Shown in pieces: positions 1 through 4,829 of a stretch of 6,130 bases of DNA; position 1 is the first letter of the stretch; each line of letters starts with the position of its first letter. This stretch comes from Bacillota bacterium (lineage in GTDB: Bacteria > Bacillota > Clostridia > Lachnospirales > Lachnospiraceae). The stretch lies in contig JAEWRS010000455.1 of NCBI GenBank assembly GCA_023398855.1, positions 1 through 6,130 on the forward strand, in the 5' to 3' direction. A program made the position numbers and the translations under genes. The notes under the pieces were generated by a model. That model was not told where the DNA came from. It ran no database searches and worked only from the letters and a program-made list of their open reading frames with translations.

Positions 1-623
1 AATTTATCCCGGATGTAGTTAATAATGGCCAATAATTCTTCTGTTTCCGTGGGGTTCATCCCGGCCGCAGGCTCATCAAGAAGAAGGAGCTTCATATCCG
101 TGGCCAAAGCTCTGGCTATTTCCAGACGCCTCTGCTCTCCATACGGAAGATTTCCTGCTTCATAATCCTCTTTTCCATTCAAATGGACGATTTCAAGAAG
201 TTCCCTGGCCTTATGTGTCACCTCTTCCTCCTGTTTCCAAAAGGACGGGGTACGAAAAATGGCATGACATAAGTGATAAGAGAGCCTGGCGTTCATTGCT
301 GCCTTTACATTGTCAATTACTGTCATTTTCTTAAATAACCGGATATTTTGAAATGTTCGTGCAATTCCAGCTTCAACGATCTGATGGGTCTTTTTTCCAT
401 TCATACGCTGGCCATTTAGGTAAAAGGAGCCTTGCGTGGGTTTATAAACACCGGTGATCATATTGAACACTGTGGTTTTTCCCGCACCATTTGGTCCGAT
501 CAGCCCGATCAGCTCCGATTCTCCGATTTCCATATTAAAGCTGTCCCCCGCTTTTAAACCGCCGAACTGGATTCCTAAATTCTGTACCTTTAATACAGGC
601 ATGGTCCTCTTTGTCTCTGCCAT
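1..623 (-). CDS. livG: Branched-chain amino acid ABC transporter ATP-binding protein LivG (3' partial)
   Basis: This is the cytoplasmic ATPase that would pair with LivF to power uptake of leucine, isoleucine and valine through LivH/LivM. The window holds 207 codons and the C-terminus is cut off at the left edge. Visible motifs are Walker A GPNGAGKTT (about residues 43-51), the Q-loop ARTFQN (Q92), the ABC signature LPYGEQRRLEIARAL (from about 159), Walker B KLLLLDEP (178-185) and a D-loop GMNPTET. The LivG-type insertion between Q-loop and signature (about 107-155) is present. The H-loop is outside the window. The start at 623 has AAGGAGG nine bases upstream. An in-frame ATG at 629 overlaps the livM stop as ATGA but sits only three bases from that site, so it is less likely. 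The next in-frame Met (602) also begins a typical MPVLKVQNL start. Residue 26 is Gly where I would expect Val from memory of the family. Identity is near certain; the substrate is inferred from the operon. Confidence 0.96.
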   Translation of the reverse strand, partial: MAETKRTMPVLKVQNLGIQFGGLKAGDSFNMEIGESELIGLIGPNGAGKTTVFNMITGVYKPTQGSFYLNGQRMNGKKTHQIVEAGIARTFQNIRLFKKMTVIDNVKAAMNARLSYHLCHAIFRTPSFWKQEEEVTHKARELLEIVHLNGKEDYEAGNLPYGEQRRLEIARALATDMKLLLLDEPAAGMNPTETEELLAIINYIRDK

Positions 624-625
624 CC

Positions 626-1633
626 TCATGCTCCTCCTTCCGTGTTTTTAAAAGTATCTTTTTTACCCTTCAGCCATTCATAAACACGAATAAGGGAAAA
701 TTCCCATGCCCCGAAGATACCACCCGGTTTAAAGATCATAACCAGTACCAATACAATAGAATATGCCAGCATACGGTACTGAGAGAACTGACGCATCATT
801 TCTGGAAGGGAAGAAAGAAAAGCTGCTCCGATCATGGAGCCGGTAATGGAACCGATTCCTCCGATAATCACCTCTGAGAGAAGCTCTGCTGAGTACATAA
901 AATTAAAATTCGTAGGAATCATTGCTGTCATGTAATGGGCATAAACTCCTCCTCCGATTCCTGCAAAAAATGCGGCAACAGTAAAGGTAAGCACTTTATA
1001 ATAAGTCACATTGATTCCTGATGCCAACGCAGCTATGTAATCCTCCCGAATAGCTTTCACGGTTCTGCCAAAACGGCTGCGTACGTACATGTACATAACG
1101 GTAATGCAAATCACCATAATCCAGAAGCTCCAGTAGAAGTTAGAAAGCTTTAAAATACCGCTCATAGTCTTTCCGCCTCCGGTAATAGAAAGATTGCAGA
1201 AAAGAACACGGATAATTTCAGCAAAGGCAATGGTCACAATGGCAAGATAATCCCCTCTTAAACGCAGTGCCGGAATACCAACCAGAACTCCTGTCATACC
1301 TGCTGCAATTCCCCCCGCAAGAAGAGCAATCAGGAATAAGACAATATCCGGCAGACCCTTTCCGGCAAGCCCATTGGACACAATGGCTGAAGCATATGCT
1401 CCCACGGATACAAACCCTGCATGACCAAGGGAAAATTCACCCATACAGCCCACCACCAGATTTAATGAAGCAACCATAATGATTGTATAGCAGGCTGTGG
1501 TGCTGATTCCCTTGATATATTGGGTGGACATGCCAAAAGCATTGTTCTCAAAAAGCAGGACAAACAGGAGAAACACTGCCAAAACTCCAAGGAAATTAAG
1601 GAAATAAGAAACTTTAAACCGTTTTTCCATCAT
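626..1633 (-). CDS. livM: Branched-chain amino acid ABC transporter permease LivM
   Basis: This is a membrane permease of 335 residues, BPD_transp_2 type, forming with LivH the translocation channel for branched-chain amino acids. The first hydrophobic segment spans about residues 10-28, followed by about seven or eight more. Family hallmarks are the GEFSLGHAGFVSVGAY stretch (65-80), LRLRGDYLAIVTIAFAEIIR (123-142), the cytoplasmic coupling loop around RTVKAIREDYIAALASGIN (190-208) that would contact the ATPases, IIGGIGSITGSMIGA (256-270) and the closing FKPGGIFG (301-308). The C-terminal tail of about 27 residues is polar and lysine-rich. The gene starts eight bases after the livH stop; its purine-rich site AGGGGGGAG begins inside that stop codon. 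The two adjacent ATGs (1633 and 1630) are both possible, and the second has the better spacing. Its stop lies two bases before the livG start, so translational coupling is likely. Confidence 0.96.
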   Translation of the reverse strand: MMEKRFKVSYFLNFLGVLAVFLLFVLLFENNAFGMSTQYIKGISTTACYTIIMVASLNLVVGCMGEFSLGHAGFVSVGAYASAIVSNGLAGKGLPDIVLFLIALLAGGIAAGMTGVLVGIPALRLRGDYLAIVTIAFAEIIRVLFCNLSITGGGKTMSGILKLSNFYWSFWIMVICITVMYMYVRSRFGRTVKAIREDYIAALASGINVTYYKVLTFTVAAFFAGIGGGVYAHYMTAMIPTNFNFMYSAELLSEVIIGGIGSITGSMIGAAFLSSLPEMMRQFSQYRMLAYSIVLVLVMIFKPGGIFGAWEFSLIRVYEWLKGKKDTFKNTEGGA

Positions 1634-1641
1634 TCTCCCCC

Positions 1642-2532
1642 CTATACTTTCTCGCCCACATTCTTGCCAAGAATGCCGGACGGCTTTACCAAAAGAATCA
1701 CAATGAGAATGGCATAGGTAATCGCCTCATACCAGCCTGGCGCAAAAAGCTTTACATATATCTCAATCAGTCCCACCAGAATTCCCCCAAGCATTGCGCC
1801 CGGAATGATCCCGATTCCTCCAAGGACAGCAGCAATAAAGGCCTTAAGTCCCATCATGGAACCCATGTCATTGGTAACGCGGGGATATTTGGCACAATAC
1901 ATAAGAGCAGCGACTGCTGCCAGTGCGGAACCAATGGCAAAGGTCAAGGTAATTACCTTATTAACATTGATTCCCACGAGAATAGAAGCATCCCTGTCCT
2001 GAGGCACTGCCCGCATGGCTTTCCCCATCTTGGTACTTTTTATAAATACCTGCAGACTTACCATCATTGCCACTCCGATACCAATGGTTAAAATAACATT
2101 TAAAGGGAGGGCCACTCCCAACACGTTTACAGTGGGCAAATCAAAGATTTTCTGGACATTATGAGGCTTTGCTCCAAAGAGAACCATGGCCAGATTTTCA
2201 AGAAACAGACTCATGGCAAGTGCTGTAATAAGAGCTGACATGGAGCCGGCCTTGCGTACCGGCTTATAGGCAATCACCTCAACCAGAACCCCAACCAGCC
2301 CACATATGACCACAGCAAGGAAAACGGAAATCCATGCAGGCATTCCTGCATGGATCATCAAAGGAATGGTATAAAACATGGTATAAGCTCCTATCATGAT
2401 AAAATCACCATGAGCAAAGTTAATCATACGGATGATTCCGTACACCATGGTATAGCCAAGAGCAATCAAAGCATAGATGGCACCCTGGTTCAGTCCGTTT
2501 ATCAGGCTTTGAAAGAATAATGAAAATGTCAT
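1642..2532 (-). CDS. livH: Branched-chain amino acid ABC transporter permease LivH
   Basis: This is a membrane permease of 296 residues, partner of LivM in the channel of the branched-chain amino acid importer. Recognisable stretches are NQGAIYALIALGYTMVYGII (15-34), MINFAHGDFIMIGAY (36-50), AGSMSALITALAMSLFLEN (95-113), the coupling loop MGKAMRAVPQDRDASILVGIN (169-189), FIAAVLGGIGIIPGAMLGG (232-250) and the terminal VKPSGILGK (282-290). About eight hydrophobic segments can be read. I chose the ATG at 2532 because AAAGGA lies seven bases upstream and the protein then starts MTFSLFFQ, like other LivH proteins. A longer reading from a TTG at 2568 adds twelve residues with no family support and starts inside a hairpin. 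Its ribosome binding site is the 3' arm of a short hairpin (2539-2556), so translation initiation may be restrained. The length is normal for the family. Confidence 0.96.
   Translation of the reverse strand: MTFSLFFQSLINGLNQGAIYALIALGYTMVYGIIRMINFAHGDFIMIGAYTMFYTIPLMIHAGMPAWISVFLAVVICGLVGVLVEVIAYKPVRKAGSMSALITALAMSLFLENLAMVLFGAKPHNVQKIFDLPTVNVLGVALPLNVILTIGIGVAMMVSLQVFIKSTKMGKAMRAVPQDRDASILVGINVNKVITLTFAIGSALAAVAALMYCAKYPRVTNDMGSMMGLKAFIAAVLGGIGIIPGAMLGGILVGLIEIYVKLFAPGWYEAITYAILIVILLVKPSGILGKNVGEKV
2330..2355. repeat. Perfect inverted repeat inside livH
   Basis: ATCCATGCAGG and CCTGCATGGAT form 11-bp arms with a four-base spacer. The repeat lies within livH codons for the external loop reading IHAGMPAWI (about residues 60-68). 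In mRNA it would be a stable hairpin. Function is unknown; it may be chance constrained by the coding sequence. Confidence 0.6.
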
Positions 2533-2538
2533 AGGATC

Positions 2539-2556
2539 TTCCTTTCTCAAAAGGAA
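2539..2556 (-). promoter_or_regulatory. Hairpin sequestering the livH ribosome binding site
   Basis: TTCCTTT and AAAGGAA form a perfect 7-bp stem around a TGAG loop in the transcript, seven bases from the livH start. The 3' arm is the livH Shine-Dalgarno itself (AAAGGA, 2545-2540). Ribosome access would therefore require opening of this stem. It directly follows the larger hairpin at 2558-2593. Confidence 0.55.
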
Positions 2557-2593
2557 AATGTGCACCAAAGGCCATTCAGGCCTTTATGCACAT
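2551..2593 (-). terminator. Intercistronic hairpin between livK and livH (partial terminator or mRNA stabiliser)
   Basis: The transcript can form two stacked 7-bp helices: ATGTGCA (2558-2564) with TGCACAT (2587-2593), and AAAGGCC (2567-2573) with GGCCTTT (2579-2585). They are separated by a small CC/A internal loop and closed by a five-base loop. Downstream on the minus strand the RNA reads UUUUCCUU, a broken U-tract. It lies 43 bases behind the livK stop. Such elements after a binding-protein gene commonly cut permease expression or protect the upstream message from 3' exonucleases; which one applies here cannot be told from sequence. Confidence 0.7.
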
Positions 2594-2604
2594 CTCCCTA
2601 TCAT
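2584..2604 (-). CDS. Possible six-codon mini-ORF (MIGRCA) before livH
   Basis: An ATG at 2604 is preceded by AAAGGA six bases upstream and opens a six-codon frame reading MIGRCA, ending in TAA. The last codons and the stop are inside the 5' arm of the intercistronic hairpin. Ribosomes on it would hold that hairpin open. It is too short to be judged by composition; only the good ribosome binding site and its placement speak for it. Confidence 0.25.
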   Translation of the reverse strand: MIGRCA

Positions 2605-2635
2605 TTTGTATCCTTTCTGTCAGATGAATGCTGAA

Positions 2636-3853
2636 TTATTTCTTTGTTCCTTCCGGTGAAAGGGTCATAAGCCATTTCACCTTACCGGCTTCAAAGGTAT
2701 TGATTGCAACGGATTTTTCCGGGTCACCATTTCCATCCATTGTAAAGGTACCTCCCACCCCTGTGAAAGTCATTCCAGTCATTCCCTTTACCAGGGACGC
2801 CGTATCCGTTGCTCCACCGTTTTTGGCTGCATCCACCAGCATGTAAATGGCATCATAGTAAAGAGCCGCACAGGCATTGAGGCTTTCCGTACCATACTTT
2901 TCCGTATATTTGGATACAAAATTGACTACAGCCGGGGAGGTATCTTCTGAAGAATAGTGGTTAGTAAAATAGCAGTTCTCAAATTTATCTTCAAAGCCTG
3001 CCGTATCCGTTCCATCCCATCCGTCTCCGCCCATGACTGCTCCGTCAAAGCCAGCATCCCTTGCCGCACCTACCAGAAGGGGAACTGTATCTAAGAATGC
3101 AGGATAAAACAGGAAATCAGCTCCTTTTGCCACTGCCTGGGAAGTCTGGGAAGAAAAGTCTGTGTCCTTTGTAGTACACTCGCCAACATAAACCACCTCT
3201 ATTCCGTTTGCTTTTGCATTATCAATAAATGCATCCTTTAAGCCGTTGGAATAATCATCATCCTTGGCATAAATAATGGCAGCTTTAGTCCAGCCCTTTT
3301 CCTTTGCAAACTGTGAGGCCATTTTTCCCTGATACGGGTCAATAAAACAATTCCTGAATATACTGGCGCCTTTTAAGGTTACATCTTTATTGGTAGCTCC
3401 TGTTGCCAGAAGGAGCATATTGTCTTTGGAAGCCTGCTCGGCAACCGGAAGGGTAACTGAGGAAAAAAAGCTTCCCACAATAGCACTGGGACCTTCCTTC
3501 ATCAGACTGTTATAAGCATTGATTGCCTGCTTGGCATCTCCGCCGTCATCCACAATCTTTCCGTTGTTTACAATCTCAACTTTAAAGCCGGAATCACCGG
3601 AGTTGATTTCTTCCACTGCCATGGTTATGGCATTTTGTGCACCTTCTCCATACACTGCGGAGCCTCCTGTAACAGGACCAAACACACCAATCTTAATGGT
3701 TTTCCCAGAGGGCACTGCTCCCTGGGAAGCTTCCGAACCGGCAGCGGCTGTACTTCCACCTGCAGCACTCTGCTGAGCAGACGAACCACAGCCGGCAAGA
3801 AGAGCTGCCGTCATTGCTGCAGTTAGAGTTACAGATAAAAATCTTTTTTTCAT
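2636..3853 (-). CDS. livK: Branched-chain amino acid ABC transporter substrate-binding lipoprotein LivK
   Basis: This is an extracytoplasmic binding protein of 405 residues, type I periplasmic-binding fold (Peripla_BP_6, LivJ/LivK family), that captures the amino acid and delivers it to LivHM. The N-terminus is a lipoprotein signal peptide: MKKRF, a hydrophobic stretch, and lipobox LLAGC with the lipidated Cys at 22. A flexible Ser/Ala/Gly/Gln-rich linker follows (23-50). The mature domain opens with IKIGVFGPVTGGSAVYGEG (53-71), then AIVGSFFSSVTLPVAEQ (124-140), LLLATGATN (147-155) and a second lobe with AAIIYAKDDDYSNG (191-204) and GADFLFYPAFLD (244-255). The closing hinge region includes ALYYDAIYMLVDAA (330-343). 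The start at 3853 has AGGAGGA seven bases upstream. It is first in the operon, directly behind the attenuator. The ligand (Leu/Ile/Val) is inferred from family, operon and the Leu-codon leader; relatives can bind other amino acids or amides. Confidence 0.95.
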   Translation of the reverse strand: MKKRFLSVTLTAAMTAALLAGCGSSAQQSAAGGSTAAAGSEASQGAVPSGKTIKIGVFGPVTGGSAVYGEGAQNAITMAVEEINSGDSGFKVEIVNNGKIVDDGGDAKQAINAYNSLMKEGPSAIVGSFFSSVTLPVAEQASKDNMLLLATGATNKDVTLKGASIFRNCFIDPYQGKMASQFAKEKGWTKAAIIYAKDDDYSNGLKDAFIDNAKANGIEVVYVGECTTKDTDFSSQTSQAVAKGADFLFYPAFLDTVPLLVGAARDAGFDGAVMGGDGWDGTDTAGFEDKFENCYFTNHYSSEDTSPAVVNFVSKYTEKYGTESLNACAALYYDAIYMLVDAAKNGGATDTASLVKGMTGMTFTGVGGTFTMDGNGDPEKSVAINTFEAGKVKWLMTLSPEGTKK

Positions 3854-3893
3854 AGTCCCTTCCTCCTCAATCTGTTATCATACAAACGAATAG

Positions 3894-3947
3894 AAAAAAC
3901 AAAACAAGGAGGCTTCCCCGAAAATACAGGAAAAACCTCCTTGTTTT
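3894..3947 (-). terminator. Intrinsic terminator (attenuator) upstream of livK
   Basis: In the transcript, AAAACAAGGAGG (3947-3936) pairs perfectly with CCTCCTTGTTTT (3912-3901), a 12-bp stem. The stem extends past two bulged U residues by UUUCC with GGAAG (one G-U pair), leaving an 11-base loop. The stem is followed at once by GTTTTTTC, a six-T tract (3899-3894). This is a strong Rho-independent terminator located 40 bases before the livK start and behind the leader peptide, so it must be bypassed for the operon to be expressed. A competing hairpin, AGGAAAA (3950-3944) with UUUUCCU (3934-3928), shares bases with the 5' arm and could act as antiterminator. Confidence 0.85.
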
Positions 3948-3961
3948 CCTTAAGAGCTTTA

Positions 3962-4001
3962 TTTGCTTTATGGATATGGCTGATGCCGGACCAAAAGCAA
4001 A
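3962..4001 (-). promoter_or_regulatory. Leu-codon hairpin of the liv leader (1:2 type structure)
   Basis: TTTGCTTT (4001-3994, covering the last bases of Phe13 through Leu codons 14-16) pairs with AAAGCAAA (3969-3962), which starts inside the leader TAA. The helix continues as TGG (3993-3991) with CCA (3973-3971) past one bulged base. A small GGC-ATCA-GCC hairpin (3987-3978) sits at its tip. A ribosome stalled on the Leu codons would prevent this structure. It is therefore the natural candidate for the protector hairpin of an attenuator. Confidence 0.6.
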
Positions 4002-4039
4002 AAGAGCCGCAAACGTACTGTGTACGTTTGAGACTCCAT
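3968..4039 (-). CDS. Leader peptide of the liv operon, Leu/Val-rich (attenuation peptide)
   Basis: This is a 23-codon reading frame starting with ATG about 20-25 bases after the predicted transcription start and ending with TAA. Residues 8-17 read VRLRLFLLLV: five Leu (TTG, CTC, TTG, CTT, TTG) and two Val codons (GTA, GTC) in ten positions. The tail is RHQPYP. It lies between a strong promoter and an intrinsic terminator, in front of a branched-chain amino acid importer. That is the arrangement of the enterobacterial leu and ilv leader peptides. It probably has no function as a protein; its translation speed would sense charged Leu-tRNA. The ribosome binding site is weak (GAGAG four bases upstream of ATG), which is the main weakness of the call. 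The Leu codons overlap one arm of the hairpin at 3962-4001. I know of no described peptide with this exact sequence. Confidence 0.75.
   Translation of the reverse strand: MESQTYTVRLRLFLLLVRHQPYP
4010..4030 (-). promoter_or_regulatory. First hairpin of the liv leader RNA
   Basis: CAAACGTAC and GTACGTTTG form a perfect 9-bp stem around the three-base loop ACA, inside leader codons 4-10. It forms as soon as RNA polymerase passes and is opened by a translating ribosome. A pause signal that lets the first ribosome catch up with the polymerase is the likely role; that is inference. Confidence 0.6.
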
Positions 4040-4066
4040 TGTTCTCTCGTCTGATATGTTGGTAGG

Positions 4067-4095
4067 ATTATAACATTTACTTTATTTTAATTCAA
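4067..4095 (-). promoter_or_regulatory. Promoter of the liv operon
   Basis: On the minus strand, TTGAAT (4095-4090) and TATAAT (4072-4067) are separated by exactly 17 bases. The -10 box is preceded by TG with one base between (TGTTATAAT), giving an extended -10. This is close to the housekeeping sigma-A consensus. Transcription would start at about 4063-4059, leaving roughly 20 bases before the leader peptide start at 4039. The spacer and upstream bases are AT-rich. No clear operator was recognised around it. Such a strong promoter fits an operon whose control is exerted afterwards, by attenuation. Confidence 0.85.
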
Positions 4096-4097
4096 GT

Positions 4098-4355
4098 GAT
4101 TTTGCCAGGTTTGTGTTTTTGACGGTCATGACTTAATTTTCTTAACTATAGAGGCAATTTCCGTAAACTTGGGTGATATTGGTGTGATGTTATTCCATTG
4201 GGCCTAATGTTTCTCATGCCTGTTCATTCTGTAACGGTTATCAGCTATTGAAATATACTCTCCTGGAATTTCTTATAAACCCTGATACAGCATATCCTTA
4301 ATCGGATACTCCCTCTGCCGTGCCAGACCGCTATTTATTTAAAGCGTTTTCAATC
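4098..4355. other. Gene-poor stretch between the transposase remnant and the liv promoter
   Basis: About 260 bases hold no reading frame, RNA gene or repeat that I can support on either strand. It is AT-rich and probably holds the decayed 3' remainder of the neighbouring element together with promoter-upstream DNA. Just after the transposase remnant there is AAAGGAGG followed by TTG, but that frame stops after four codons. Confidence 0.6.
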
Positions 4356-4676
4356 TTATACCTCCTTTAAAATATCTATTTCCTGTTGCATATTCTGCAT
4401 TTGAGTTTTCAGCTGTTCAGCCTCTTTGTAAGAGACAGGTTCTCCTTTGGGTAATTTTCCACGGGGAACGTCACCAGTACTCATAAGTGCAGTAGCTCCT
4501 TTAAGAATATACTTTTTCCACCATGTATAGATACTTGCTCTACTGTAGTCAAAATCAATCTCATTGTACAATTCCCATTTTTCATAGGCTTCTAAAAATT
4601 CCGGAAATGACAAGGTATATAACGTAAGGCTGTCTATATCTTCCGCAGGCAGAAAATAATCTTTCTCCAGCATCAT
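4356..4676 (-). pseudogene. IS3-family OrfA-like transposase remnant
   Basis: This is a frame of 106 residues. Residues about 44-66 (from YSRASIYTW to GATALMS) resemble the recognition helix and following segment of the helix-turn-helix in IS3-type OrfA proteins. A basic PRGKLPKG linker follows (71-78), then a heptad-like segment ending MQQEIDILKEV (96-106), the start of the coiled coil normally continuing as ETIxVLKKD. The protein stops there, and no OrfB (DDE domain) follows in any frame, so the element is truncated. No Shine-Dalgarno precedes the ATG pair, and the first 40 residues do not look like a normal OrfA N-terminus. The DNA is visibly more AT-rich than the flanking genes. No inverted repeats bounding an element were found. 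It is called from memory of the family and could also be a free-standing small helix-turn-helix protein. Confidence 0.55.
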
Positions 4677-4790
4677 TACGGATGCAATTTATCTGGTGGA
4701 CATAGTGCAATTTGAGCTGGAGCAATAATGGAAAATGCCAAACTAGCCTTTGGAAGATTGGGTTTCCTTAAGATTATGGAGATATGGCTT
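4677..4790. other. Spacer between the hydrolase terminator region and the transposase remnant
   Basis: No gene is supported here. On the minus strand AAATTGCA occurs twice about 20 bases apart, flanking TGTCCACC. This could be an eroded insertion-sequence end, but no partner end was seen. Confidence 0.4.
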
Positions 4791-4814
4791 GAGGACGGCG
4801 ATATCGCCGTCCTC
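4791..4814. terminator. Perfect 24-bp palindrome behind the hydrolase gene
   Basis: GAGGACGGCGAT is followed directly by its reverse complement ATCGCCGTCCTC. In RNA it gives a GC-rich stem of about 10 bp with a tight ATAT loop, 15 bases after the stop of the hydrolase-like gene. Its position suits a 3' end of that transcript. However, no U-tract follows on either strand, so it is not a standard intrinsic terminator. A role in RNA 3'-end protection, or a binding site for a dimeric protein, is possible. Confidence 0.5.
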
Positions 4815-4829
4815 CAAATTACATATACC

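Noticed and set aside
454..877. Two plus-strand ORFs (454-651 and 611-877)
   Set aside because: They are antisense to the well-supported livG and livM genes with no independent coding signal.
2533..2568. Upstream TTG start giving livH twelve extra residues (MVHIFLLRKEDP)
   Set aside because: It begins inside the intercistronic hairpin, has no family-like sequence and no suitable Shine-Dalgarno, whereas ATG at 2532 has AAAGGA seven bases upstream and a normal LivH start.
3901..3950. Same stem as a plus-strand terminator
   Set aside because: The hairpin is also followed by a weak T-rich stretch on the plus strand, but no plus-strand transcript or gene leads into it.
3854..4063. T-box or known riboswitch in the livK leader
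   Set aside because: The T-box core AGGGTGGNACCGCG is absent, and no purine, c-di-GMP or ykkC/ppGpp-type consensus could be read. The leader ORF with Leu codons explains the structure better.
4130..4160. AATTTTC-type half of a CodY box upstream of the promoter
   Set aside because: AATTTTC is followed by TTAACTAT, so the second half of AATTTTCWGAAAATT is missing; a single AT-rich half-site is expected by chance.
4087..4341. Minus-strand frame reading GLARQREYPIKDMLYQGL and onward, possibly a decayed gene
   Set aside because: It looks protein-like in places but is interrupted by three stops in about 80 codons, which is what random sequence gives, and I recognise no family.
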